This document shows positions 6,033-13,535 of a stretch of 29,800 nucleotides of DNA, piece by piece. Positions within the stretch are counted from its first letter, which is position 1. The number at the start of each line of letters is the position of its first letter. The stretch spans positions 1 through 29,800 of the forward strand of contig NZ_JBIJDC010000047.1 in assembly GCF_044344315.1 (NCBI RefSeq), in the 5' to 3' direction. The position numbers and the translations under genes are program-made. The notes below the pieces were generated by a model. That model ran no database searches, was not told where the DNA came from, and worked only from the letters and a program-made list of their open reading frames with translations. The DNA comes from Zoogloea sp044344315. Its GTDB lineage: Bacteria > Pseudomonadota > Gammaproteobacteria > Burkholderiales > Rhodocyclaceae.

Positions 6033-7441
6033 CAGGCCGCCCTGCCTTCCGGCCCCGCCGCCGGAAGGCTCAGTTCGAATTCCATGGCGCCCTCGTTGTC
6101 GATGTCGAAGCGGATGTCGCCGCCCTGAAGGTGGGCCAGGGAGCGCACCAGGTGCAGCCCGAGCCCGGTTCCCGTGAACTCATGGGCTTCCGGACCACGG
6201 TAGTAGCGCTCGAAAATGCGTGCCGGATCCGGCAGGGCAGACGGTCTTACCTGATTGCGGATGCGGATCACGGTGTAGCTATGGCCTGCCTCATCGGGCC
6301 TCATGGTGACGCGCAGCCCGATCCTGCTGTCGGCTGGAGAGTACTTGAGCGCATTGTCGATGAGGTTCTCGAGCATGATGTCCAGCAATTGCCGGTCGGC
6401 CCGGACGGAGGCATCGGCCGGCACGGAGAGATCCAGGCGTCCGTCGCCATCCGGCGTGGGGCGGGCCAGATCGGCGAAAACCGTGGTCAAGGGGCATGCT
6501 GCGAGGAGCACAGGCTGTTCCCGGCGCTCAAGGCGATCAAGCTGGAGGCAGCGATCGATGATCTTGCTCATCGCATCGCTGGCCTTGCGCATGGAGTCCA
6601 GTCTTTGCAGGATGTCGGCGGGTGCATCGGCGAGCTGGAGGCGCAGGGAGCTGCCTGAGATCTTCACGATCCCCAGGGCGGCGCGCAGCTCATGGGTGAG
6701 CATGTCCAGAAACTGGTCCTGCAGTTTGAGGCGCGCCCGTTCTCGTGCCTCGCTCGCCTGCAGGGACAGGTCGTCCGCTTCTTTCATCAGCAGCACAAAG
6801 GCCAGGGTGCCCACCTGCAGAAAGCTGAACTGGACCACGAAGGTGAGGGACTGGATGAGCGTCGGATCCAGCAGTCCGGCGCCGGTGGATGCGGAGTGCA
6901 CCACTCTCATCAACATGATCGGAACGAAAAGGAGAAAGAGCAGGCCTGTGAGTCGCTGCAGACGCGACGCCCCCTTGCTGGCCAGAAGGGCGACGCCACC
7001 CGTGGCATAGATGCTGGCCACCGTCGAGCCGGACACTGCCACGAGCTCGCCGGGAGAGCGTGCAAAAAGCCACAGCAGGAGGGCTCCGCTGACGACCTCC
7101 GTCGCAAGGACGAGGTTGAGAACCGAGCGGATCCGCCAGGGGATGATCAGCAACCCTGCCTCGAGCGCAAAGCCCGTCATGATCAACGGGTTTCCCACAT
7201 GGGCCGAGAGGACCAGCGGAATCTCTCCCCGAAGGTTGATCAGGGTCCAGCCCGTTGCCTGGAGGAGCTTGCTGAGGACAAACAAGCGCACCGGATTCCG
7301 GCTCGCCGCACTTTTTCCGTAGGCGAGGGCCATTGTCATCGCAATCAGGTTGCCGATGACGAGCAAATGCAGAACGGTGGAAAGCTGCAGAACGGGCACG
7401 ATGGAGGGCCAGGCCAGGGCGCCGTCGGGAAAACGCGCCAT
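6032..7441 (-). CDS. Membrane sensor histidine kinase with seven-segment sensor region
   Basis: A 469-residue protein. The first 220 residues hold about seven hydrophobic segments (roughly 15-40, 52-72, 78-100, 106-127, 134-155, 163-182 and 197-218) with no large extracellular loop, so the signal is probably sensed in or near the membrane. A short helical linker leads to the HisKA domain, with phospho-acceptor His250 (DMLTHELRAALG). The HATPase domain follows, with an N-box NLIDNALKYSP and a G-box GTGTGLGLHLV. No PAS or HAMP domain is seen. It overlaps the response regulator gene and lies downstream of the tRNA-Met terminator, which isolates it from tRNA transcription. The sensor family could not be named. 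Confidence 0.87.
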   Translation of the reverse strand: MARFPDGALAWPSIVPVLQLSTVLHLLVIGNLIAMTMALAYGKSAASRNPVRLFVLSKLLQATGWTLINLRGEIPLVLSAHVGNPLIMTGFALEAGLLIIPWRIRSVLNLVLATEVVSGALLLWLFARSPGELVAVSGSTVASIYATGGVALLASKGASRLQRLTGLLFLLFVPIMLMRVVHSASTGAGLLDPTLIQSLTFVVQFSFLQVGTLAFVLLMKEADDLSLQASEARERARLKLQDQFLDMLTHELRAALGIVKISGSSLRLQLADAPADILQRLDSMRKASDAMSKIIDRCLQLDRLERREQPVLLAACPLTTVFADLARPTPDGDGRLDLSVPADASVRADRQLLDIMLENLIDNALKYSPADSRIGLRVTMRPDEAGHSYTVIRIRNQVRPSALPDPARIFERYYRGPEAHEFTGTGLGLHLVRSLAHLQGGDIRFDIDNEGAMEFELSLPAAGPEGRAA

Positions 7442-7551
7442 TCGGCGAGTTTATGACGAAACGCCCGGCACCGGGGTCCTGCTCTCGGCGCGGGACCCTT
7501 GTCAGCCGGCCCCTTTTCGGCCCTTTTTCGGCCCCTCTCCCGAATCTGCAA

Positions 7552-7591
7552 AAGCAAAAAGGCCAACCCTTGCGGATTGGCCTTTTTGCTT
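7552..7591. terminator. Strong intrinsic terminator, probably bidirectional
   Basis: A 15-bp perfect stem (7552-7566 with 7577-7591) encloses a 10-base loop. A GGCCAA core sits between runs of five A and five T, giving a U-tract for either direction. On the minus strand it ends the tRNA-Met transcript before the histidine kinase gene. Confidence 0.9.
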
Positions 7592-7599
7592 GAATCGGG

Positions 7600-7676
7600 T
7601 GGTGGTGATGGGCGGAGTCGAACCGCCGACCTATGGGTTATGAATCCATCGCTCTAACCATCTGAGCTACATCACC
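7600..7676 (-). tRNA. tRNA-Met (elongator), anticodon CAT
   Basis: The minus strand gives a 77-base cloverleaf with encoded CCA. The acceptor GGTGATG pairs with CATCACC, the D-arm is GCTCAGATGGTTAGAGC and the T-loop is TTCGACT. The anticodon loop is TTCATAA with CAT at 7642-7640. The anticodon stem ATGGA/CCCAT leaves one A-C mismatch next to the loop. The fully paired first base pair (G-C) and the lack of three G-C pairs in the anticodon stem argue against initiator tRNA; tRNA-Ile2 with modified CAT is the remaining alternative. It has its own promoter and terminator. Confidence 0.93.
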
Positions 7677-7695
7677 AACCGAAGCCCGCTATAAT
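7666..7695 (+). promoter_or_regulatory. Possible miaB promoter overlapping the tRNA promoter
   Basis: A perfect TATAAT lies on the plus strand at 7690-7695, sharing five bases with the tRNA -10 box. The best -35 (GCTACA, 7666-7671, 18-base spacing) is weak and lies inside the tRNA gene. The predicted start near 7702 leaves a 24-base leader before miaB. Confidence 0.38.
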
Positions 7696-7719
7696 AGGGG
7701 TTTGATTGTTGTCGGTCAA
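7691..7719 (-). promoter_or_regulatory. Sigma-70 promoter of tRNA-Met
   Basis: Minus-strand TTGACC (7719-7714) and TATTAT (7696-7691) are separated by exactly 17 bases. Transcription would start near 7684, about 8 bases before the tRNA. The -35 box lies only 7 bases upstream of the divergent miaB start codon. Confidence 0.8.
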
Positions 7720-7725
7720 CACGTG

Positions 7726-9060
7726 ATGAAAAAGCTTTATATCCGTACCTTCGGTTGCCAGATGAACGAGTACGACTCGGACAAGATGGCGGATGTGCTC
7801 GGGGCGGCCGATGGGCTGGAGAAGACGGATAACCCGGAAGAGGCCGATGTGATCCTCTTCAATACGTGTTCCGTGCGCGAGAAGGCCCAGGAAAAGGTCT
7901 TCCACGACCTGGGGCGGGTCAAGCACCTCAAGCAGAAGAACCCCAACCTGATCATCGGGGTGGGCGGCTGCGTGGCCAGCCAGGAGGGTGAGGCCATCGT
8001 GGCGCGGGCGCCCTATGTGGATCTGGTGTTCGGGCCGCAGACCCTGCACCGCCTGCCCAAGCTGATCGCCGAGCGCAAGGCGTCGGGGCGGTCCCAGGTG
8101 GACATCTCCTTCCCCGAGATCGAGAAGTTCGACAACCTGCCGCCGGCCCGGGTGGAAGGGGCGAGCGCCTTCGTGTCGATCATGGAGGGCTGTTCCAAGT
8201 ACTGCACCTTCTGCATCGTGCCCTACACCCGGGGTGACGAGATCTACCGCCCCCTGGCCGACGTGCTGGCCGAAGTGGCCGGGCTGGCGGCCCAGGGCGT
8301 GAAGGAAGTGACCCTGCTCGGCCAGAACGTGAATGCCTGGCGTGCGCCGGTGGATGGCGACGGCGGCGAGATGGCCGACTTTGCCTTCCTGCTCGAGTGC
8401 GTGCATGAGATCCCCGGGATCGAGCGCCTGCGCTACACCACCTCGCACCCGCGGGAGATGACCCAGCGGGTGGTGGACGCCTATGCCCGGCTGCCCAAGC
8501 TGGTGTCGCATCTGCATCTGCCGGTGCAGGCGGGTTCCGATCGGGTCTTGGCGGCCATGAAGCGGGGCTACACGGTGATCGAGTACAAGTCCCTGGTGCG
8601 CAAGCTGCGCGCGGCGCGGCCGGACCTCTCCCTGTCGTCGGACTTCATCATCGGTTTTCCGGGCGAGACCGAGGCCGATTTTGAGGCCACCATGAAGCTC
8701 ATCGACGATCTGGGCTTCGATACGTCCTTCAGCTTCGTCTACAGCTCGCGCCCCGGCACCCCGGCCGCCGACCTGGCCGACGACACGCCCCAGGACGTCA
8801 AGCTGGCGCGCCTGTCGCGGCTGCAGAAGCGTATCGAAGAGCATGCCGCCACGATCAGCGCCGGCATGGTTGGCTCGGTGCAGCGCATTCTTGTCGAAGG
8901 GCCGTCGAAGAAGGATCCCAACGAGCTGGCCGGTCGCACGGACAACAACCGGGTGGTTAACTTTGCGGGCAACCCGCGCCTGGTCGGGCATTTTGTGGAG
9001 GTGAGCATCGTTTCGGCGCTGCCCCATTCCCTGCGCGGTGAGATCGTGACGCGGGATTGA
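7726..9060 (+). CDS. miaB: tRNA-2-methylthio-N6-dimethylallyladenosine synthase MiaB
   Basis: A 444-residue radical-SAM methylthiotransferase, normal family length. The N-terminal UPF0004 domain has Cys11 (TFGCQMNEYDS), Cys48 (NTCSVREKA) and Cys82 (GVGGCVAS), which bind the auxiliary 4Fe-4S cluster. The radical-SAM motif is Cys156, Cys160 and Cys163 (CSKYCTFC). A TRAM domain ends the protein. It adds the methylthio group to i6A37 of tRNAs reading UNN codons. The ATG at 7726 (MKKLYIRTFGCQ) fits the family; a TTG at 7702 in the same frame would add eight unusual residues. It is first in the conserved order miaB-phoH-ybeY-corC-lnt. Confidence 0.96.
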   Translation: MKKLYIRTFGCQMNEYDSDKMADVLGAADGLEKTDNPEEADVILFNTCSVREKAQEKVFHDLGRVKHLKQKNPNLIIGVGGCVASQEGEAIVARAPYVDLVFGPQTLHRLPKLIAERKASGRSQVDISFPEIEKFDNLPPARVEGASAFVSIMEGCSKYCTFCIVPYTRGDEIYRPLADVLAEVAGLAAQGVKEVTLLGQNVNAWRAPVDGDGGEMADFAFLLECVHEIPGIERLRYTTSHPREMTQRVVDAYARLPKLVSHLHLPVQAGSDRVLAAMKRGYTVIEYKSLVRKLRAARPDLSLSSDFIIGFPGETEADFEATMKLIDDLGFDTSFSFVYSSRPGTPAADLADDTPQDVKLARLSRLQKRIEEHAATISAGMVGSVQRILVEGPSKKDPNELAGRTDNNRVVNFAGNPRLVGHFVEVSIVSALPHSLRGEIVTRD

Positions 9061-9106
9061 CGATTTTGATGGTTTTTCCTTCCCCGGCGGGCTTCAGTCT
9101 GGCAGC

Positions 9107-10096
9107 ATGCGGCCAATGAAGCCCACGGAAATCGTCCTGCATCCCCTCGACAACGTCCGCCTCGCCAATCTGTGCGGGGCGCTCGACGAGAACATCCGCC
9201 AGATCGAGACGGCCTTCGACGTCACCATCGCCCGCCGCAGCGAGCGTTTCACCCTGCATGGCGCGGCGCCCCAGATGCATCATGCGGCGCGTGCCCTGCG
9301 CCACTTCTACGAGAAGTCCGACGAGGCTCTGTCGGTGGATGACATCCAGCTGGGGCTGATCGAGGTGGTCAAGCTGGGGGAGGGCAGTGGCCCGGCGCCG
9401 GTGCTGATGACCCGCAAGAGCGAGCTGCATGGTCGCACGCCGCGGCAGGTGGACTACCTGCGCCAGATCCAGGAGCACGACATCACCTTCGGCATCGGCC
9501 CGGCCGGCACCGGGAAGACCTACCTCGCCGTTGCCAGCGCCGTCGATGCCTTCGAGCGCGAGCACGTGGAGCGCATCGTGCTGACCCGCCCGGCGGTGGA
9601 GGCGGGCGAACGCCTGGGCTTCCTGCCCGGCGATCTGGCCCAGAAGGTGGATCCGTATCTGCGCCCCCTTTACGACGCCCTCTACGACCTGATGGGTTTC
9701 GAGCGGGTGGCCAAGCTGTTCGAGCGCGGCTGCATCGAGATTGCGCCCCTGGCCTTCATGCGCGGCCGCACCCTGTCGCGGGCCTTCATCATCCTCGACG
9801 AGGCCCAGAACACCTCGCCGGAGCAGATGAAGATGTTCCTGACCCGCATCGGCATCGGCTCCCGGGCTGTGATCACCGGCGACCTGACCCAGGTGGACCT
9901 GCCCCGGGGCCAGAAGAGCGGGTTGGGTGAGGCCGTGCAGGTGCTGGCCGACGTGCGTGGCGTGGCCTTCACCCGCTTCCTCAAGGAGGACGTGGTGCGT
10001 CACCCCCTGGTGGCACGTATCGTCGATGCCTACGAGAAACACGGGCTGCGCACCGCTGCCCCGCCTGCCCAGCAACAACAAGTCCAGCAACAATGA
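9107..10096 (+). CDS. ybeZ: PhoH-like ATPase (YbeZ)
   Basis: A 329-residue PhoH-family protein. The Walker A motif GPAGTGKT is at 131-138 and the Walker B motif FIILDEAQN at 227-235. The N-terminal 100 residues are the KH-like region typical of YbeZ. The C-terminus is a glutamine-rich tail (AQQQQVQQQ). YbeZ is a cytoplasmic ATPase that works with YbeY in rRNA maturation and stress. Two starts are possible, 9107 and 9116 (Met4); neither has a strong ribosome site. It lies 46 bases after miaB, and its stop overlaps the ybeY start (ATGA), matching the expected functional pair. Confidence 0.94.
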   Translation: MRPMKPTEIVLHPLDNVRLANLCGALDENIRQIETAFDVTIARRSERFTLHGAAPQMHHAARALRHFYEKSDEALSVDDIQLGLIEVVKLGEGSGPAPVLMTRKSELHGRTPRQVDYLRQIQEHDITFGIGPAGTGKTYLAVASAVDAFEREHVERIVLTRPAVEAGERLGFLPGDLAQKVDPYLRPLYDALYDLMGFERVAKLFERGCIEIAPLAFMRGRTLSRAFIILDEAQNTSPEQMKMFLTRIGIGSRAVITGDLTQVDLPRGQKSGLGEAVQVLADVRGVAFTRFLKEDVVRHPLVARIVDAYEKHGLRTAAPPAQQQQVQQQ

Positions 10097-10575
10097 GCGA
10101 CATCAAGCTGCCCCGCCGCCTCGACCTGTCCGTGCAATACGCCTGTAACCGCGACGGTGTACCTTCCCGGGTCGAATTTCGCCGTTGGTTGCGGGCTGCC
10201 GAGCCCGGCGCGGCCCGCATAACCGTCCGCATCGTCGACGAGGACGAGGGGCGCGAACTGAACCGGGACTACCGGGGCAAGGATTACGCCACCAATGTGC
10301 TGACCTTTGCCTATGGTGAAGGGGAAGACATGCCCCTGCCCGAAGGCCTGCCCCTGATGGGTGACCTGGTGCTGTGCCGGCAGGTGGTGGAGAGGGAGGC
10401 TGCGGAGCAGGGCAAGCTCCTGGACGCGCATTACGCCCACTTATCCGTGCATGGTATGCTGCATTTGCAGGGTTTTGACCATCTGGAAGATGCTGAGGCC
10501 GACGAGATGGAAGCCCGCGAACGCCAGATTCTGGCTGATTTGGGCTATGCAGACCCGTACGCGGGAGAACGCTGA
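10093..10575 (+). CDS. ybeY: Endoribonuclease YbeY
   Basis: A 160-residue protein with the zinc motif H-G-x-L-H-L-x-G-x-D-H at residues 120-130 (His120, His124 and His130). The conserved segment YRGKDYATNVLTF is at about 60-72. YbeY is a metal-dependent RNase needed for 16S rRNA 3'-end maturation and late 70S quality control. The start overlaps the phoH stop by four bases, and RNase and ATPase are known to act together. It is followed by an 88-base gap that carries a long inverted repeat before corC; neighbouring gaps in the operon are much shorter or overlapping. Confidence 0.95.
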   Translation: MSDIKLPRRLDLSVQYACNRDGVPSRVEFRRWLRAAEPGAARITVRIVDEDEGRELNRDYRGKDYATNVLTFAYGEGEDMPLPEGLPLMGDLVLCRQVVEREAAEQGKLLDAHYAHLSVHGMLHLQGFDHLEDAEADEMEARERQILADLGYADPYAGER

Positions 10576-10584
10576 GTGGTGAGG

Positions 10585-10651
10585 TGAGCAATGCGCCATG
10601 GGCGATGGAGGGATTCGGTTTTGATCTCCATCGCCCATGGCCCATTTCTCA
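10585..10651. repeat. 26-bp inverted repeat in the ybeY-corC gap
   Basis: The arms 10585-10610 and 10626-10651 pair at 24 of 26 positions, with a perfect 16-bp inner stem (10595-10610 with 10626-10641), around a 15-base loop. Six bases after the right arm comes a run of six T (10658-10663), immediately before the corC ATG. It could be a dispersed palindromic element, an attenuator or an RNA processing site. The corC ATG at 10664 has no visible Shine-Dalgarno sequence, while a good GAGGTGAG stands before the hairpin. Confidence 0.85.
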
Positions 10652-10663
10652 TCCACCTTTTTT

Positions 10664-11506
10664 ATGGAACCCTCCAGTAGTAAACCGTCCTTGCTCGAAC
10701 GGCTTTCCGCTCTCCTGACCCGGGAACCGGAAGACCGGGAAGAATTGCTGCACCTCCTGCACTCCGCCCACGACCGCAACCTGTTTGATGCGGACGCGCT
10801 GGCGATCATCGAAGGTGCCCTGCAGGTTTCCGAAATGCAGGTGCGGGACGTCATGGTCCCGCGGGCGCAGATGGACGTTGTCTGCCTCGACGATTCTGTC
10901 GAGGACATCACCCGCTTTGCCATCGGCGCGGCCCACTCCCGTTTTCCCGTCATCGGCGAGAACAAGGACGACGTGGCCGGCATCCTCCTTGCCAAGGATC
11001 TGCTGCGGGTCTTCGCCGGTGAATCCTTCAATCTGCGCGACATGCTGCGCCCGGCCGTCTTTGTGCCGGAGTCCAAGCGTCTCAACGTGCTGCTGCGTGA
11101 TTTCCGGGTCAGCCGCAATCACATGGCCATCGTGGTGGACGAGTACGGCGGCGTGGCCGGGCTGGTGACCATCGAAGACGTGCTGGAGCAGATCGTCGGC
11201 GACATCGAAGACGAATACGACTTCGACGAGACCGCCGATAACATCCGCCTCGACCAGGCCGGGCGTTACCGGGTCAAGGCGGCGACCGAGATCGAAGACT
11301 TCAACGAGGCCTTCGCCACCTCCTTCAGCGATGCCGAATACGATACCGTCGGCGGCCTGCTGATCCGCAAGCTGGGGCGTCTGCCCAAGCGCAACGAGAT
11401 CGTAGAGCTCGAAGGCCTGCGCTTCCAGGTGCTGCGGGCCGACAGCCGGCGCGTTCATTCCCTGCTCGTCGAACGCATGCCTGACCAGGAGGCGATCGGC
11501 GGTTGA
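10664..11506 (+). CDS. corC: CorC/YbeX family CBS-domain protein
   Basis: A 280-residue protein. Residues about 60-190 hold two CBS domains (RDVMVPRAQMDVV begins the first; MAIVVDEYGGVAGLVTIEDVLEQIVGDI ends the second region). Residues 200-280 form the CorC/HlyC C-terminal domain. There are no membrane segments, as in the soluble YbeX form. YbeX is linked to magnesium/cobalt homeostasis and, more recently, to ribosome metabolism. Start chosen at MEPSSSKPSLLERL, because homologues begin here; an upstream in-frame ATG at 10637 lies inside the inverted repeat. Its stop overlaps the lnt start (TGATG). Confidence 0.92.
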   Translation: MEPSSSKPSLLERLSALLTREPEDREELLHLLHSAHDRNLFDADALAIIEGALQVSEMQVRDVMVPRAQMDVVCLDDSVEDITRFAIGAAHSRFPVIGENKDDVAGILLAKDLLRVFAGESFNLRDMLRPAVFVPESKRLNVLLRDFRVSRNHMAIVVDEYGGVAGLVTIEDVLEQIVGDIEDEYDFDETADNIRLDQAGRYRVKAATEIEDFNEAFATSFSDAEYDTVGGLLIRKLGRLPKRNEIVELEGLRFQVLRADSRRVHSLLVERMPDQEAIGG

Positions 11507-12999
11507 TGGCGTTCTGGCGACAGGGCCTGGCCCTGCTGGCGGGGGGCGCGTCGGTGCTTGCCTACGCCCCTTTCGAACTCTTCCCCCTGGCTTTCCTGAG
11601 CTTGGCCGTGCTGTATGGCCTGCTCGACCCGATGGCGCCGGCTGACCTGGCAGACGCGTCCCGGCGACGCAGGGCGCGCTACGGGTTCTCCAGTGGCTTT
11701 GCCTGGGGGCTCGGGGCCCTGCTGGCCGGGGTGTCGTGGCTATACGTTGCGCTGCATCGCTTCGGCGGCATGCCCATGCCCCTGGCCGCCTTCGCCATCC
11801 TGCTGTTCTGCGCAGGCATGGCCCTGTATGCCGGCCTGGCCGGCGGGCTGTTTGCGTTGCTGCGGCGGGGCCGGCCATGGGGCGACGCCGCCCTGTTCGC
11901 CGCCCTGTGGCTGTTCTCCGAATGGCTGCGGGGATGGGTGTTCACCGGTTTTCCATGGCTGGCCAGCGGCTATAGTCAGAGCCCGCCCAGCCCCCTGGCC
12001 GGCTTTGCGCCGGTGTTCGGCGTGTTTGGGGTAGGGGGGCTGCTGGCCCTGGCGGCCGCGTGGACGTGCCAGGCGGTGCTCGGGCGCCGTCGCAGGTCGC
12101 TGCTGGCGGTGCTGGCCCTGCTCGCCGTGGGCGTGGCTTTGCGTCAAGTCGCATGGACGGAGGCTGTTGGGGCTCCGGTGAAGGTTGCGCTGCTGCAGAC
12201 CAACATTGAGCAGAGCCTCAAGTGGCGCCCCGAGATGCTGCAACGCTGGCTCGACGTAAACCTGGCCATGCTCCGCGAAAGCCCTGCTGACATTGTTGTT
12301 CTCCCCGAGACGACGCTGCCCCTGCTGGTGGAGCATCTGCCGCCCGGCTATCTGGACGAGTTGCAGCGTATTGCCGCCGGCAATGGTGGCGACGTGATCC
12401 TCGGCACCTTCACCCGGGACGGGGCCGGGAACATCTACAACGCGGCGATCAGCCTGGGCCGCTCGCCGTCGGGGCATTACGCGAAGCAGCACCTGGTGCC
12501 CTTCGGCGAGTATTCGCCACCGCTGTTCCGCTGGTTCTACGGGCTGGTGAACATCCCCATGGCCGACCAGACCCGGGGCGCCGAGCGCCAGCCGCCGCTG
12601 GCCCTGGCCGGGCAGAAGGTGGCCGTGAATATCTGCTACGAGGACGTCTTCGGCGAGGAGCTGATCCGCAGCCTGCCGGAGGCCACGCTGATGCTCAACC
12701 TCTCCAACCTGGCCTGGTATGGTGACTCCCTTGCCCAGCCCCAGCACCTGCAGATCGCCCGCTTGCGGGCTCTCGAAACAGGGCGGCCGATGCTGCGCGC
12801 CACCAATACCGGGATGACGGCGCTGGTGATGCCCGATGGTGCAGTGGCCGCCGTGCTGCCCGCCTTCCAGGCGGCGGCCCTGCCGGTGGAGGTGCGTGGC
12901 TACCAGGGCCTGACGCCCTACGCCCGCTGGGGCAACTGGCTGGCGGTGGGGCTGGCGGCCCTGGCCCTGCTGGGGGGTGCCGGGTGGCGGCGAAGCTGA
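11506..12999 (+). CDS. lnt: Apolipoprotein N-acyltransferase Lnt
   Basis: A 497-residue inner-membrane enzyme that transfers the third acyl chain to the N-terminal cysteine of lipoproteins. About six hydrophobic segments fill residues 5-215. The periplasmic nitrilase-like domain follows (about 225-465), with the catalytic triad Glu268 (VLPETTLP), Lys327 (YAKQHLVPFGEYSP) and Cys377 (NICYEDVFGEE). A last membrane helix is at 475-492. The length fits the family. The ATG overlaps the corC stop; a TTG one codon earlier is less likely. It ends the miaB-phoH-ybeY-corC-lnt run. Confidence 0.96.
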   Translation: MAFWRQGLALLAGGASVLAYAPFELFPLAFLSLAVLYGLLDPMAPADLADASRRRRARYGFSSGFAWGLGALLAGVSWLYVALHRFGGMPMPLAAFAILLFCAGMALYAGLAGGLFALLRRGRPWGDAALFAALWLFSEWLRGWVFTGFPWLASGYSQSPPSPLAGFAPVFGVFGVGGLLALAAAWTCQAVLGRRRRSLLAVLALLAVGVALRQVAWTEAVGAPVKVALLQTNIEQSLKWRPEMLQRWLDVNLAMLRESPADIVVLPETTLPLLVEHLPPGYLDELQRIAAGNGGDVILGTFTRDGAGNIYNAAISLGRSPSGHYAKQHLVPFGEYSPPLFRWFYGLVNIPMADQTRGAERQPPLALAGQKVAVNICYEDVFGEELIRSLPEATLMLNLSNLAWYGDSLAQPQHLQIARLRALETGRPMLRATNTGMTALVMPDGAVAAVLPAFQAAALPVEVRGYQGLTPYARWGNWLAVGLAALALLGGAGWRRS

Positions 13000-13054
13000 G
13001 GCGGACGGCGTATCATCGCGGTTCGCCCATTTAAAGACAGAACATTTCCGAACC

Positions 13055-13456
13055 ATGCGCTCCTATTCTACGAACAGTCCCGAAGCCCTGGCCCGCCTGG
13101 TTGCCATGGCGATCCTTGCCGATGGTCGCCTGGACAACCGGGAAGTGGACTGGATCAAGCACAACGACACGGCCGCCCTGCTGGGCGTTGATCGGGACAC
13201 CCTGATCCAGGTCCTGCTGGACTGCTGTCGTGACGTGATCAATGAAGCCGAGCAGGAGCGCGTCTTCCTGCTCGAGGACCACCGCCTTGCCCGCCTCGCC
13301 GATGATCTCACCGATCCGGCCCTGCAGAAGGTGGCCCTGTCCGCCATGCTCATCCTCGCCAAGAGCGACGGCAGCGTGACGGAGGGCGAAGAGACCCTGC
13401 TGCGCTTTCTGATGAGCCGCTGGGGCCTCAGCCTCGAAGACCTGGCGGCGGCCTGA
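13055..13456 (+). CDS. TerB-like tellurite-resistance-family protein
   Basis: A 133-residue, all-helical, acidic cytoplasmic protein. Two related motifs typical of TerB folds are visible: MAILADGRLDNREVDWIK near residues 18-35 and LAKSDGSVTEGEETLL near 103-118. Their acidic residues could bind a divalent metal. The function of such single TerB-domain proteins is not established, and no other ter genes are present, so tellurite resistance should not be assumed. The ATG at 13055 was chosen because the upstream in-frame codons overlap the end of lnt. It is followed by a likely terminator. Confidence 0.75.
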   Translation: MRSYSTNSPEALARLVAMAILADGRLDNREVDWIKHNDTAALLGVDRDTLIQVLLDCCRDVINEAEQERVFLLEDHRLARLADDLTDPALQKVALSAMLILAKSDGSVTEGEETLLRFLMSRWGLSLEDLAAA

Positions 13457-13461
13457 CCTGG

Positions 13462-13493
13462 GCGGGCGGTCTTGCTCCGCCCGCGCCGTTTTC
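13462..13493 (+). terminator. Likely terminator after the TerB-like gene
   Basis: GCGGGCGG (13462-13469) pairs with CCGCCCGC (13477-13484) around a 7-base loop. The T-rich stretch GCCGTTTTCTGCTTT follows. It would end the lnt/terB-like transcript before the TrpB2 gene. Confidence 0.65.
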
Positions 13494-13523
13494 TGCTTTC
13501 GACCCATAAAACCAAGACAATTC

Positions 13524-13529
13524 AGGAGG
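13524..13529 (+). promoter_or_regulatory. Strong ribosome binding site of the TrpB2 gene
   Basis: AGGAGG lies 6 bases before the ATG at 13536 and fixes this start. It is among the strongest sites in the window, suggesting good expression. Confidence 0.85.
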
Positions 13530-13535
13530 ATAGCC

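Noticed and set aside
13055..13456. Tellurite resistance determinant
   Set aside because: Only a single TerB-like domain is present, without terC, terD, terZ or related genes, so the resistance function is not supported.
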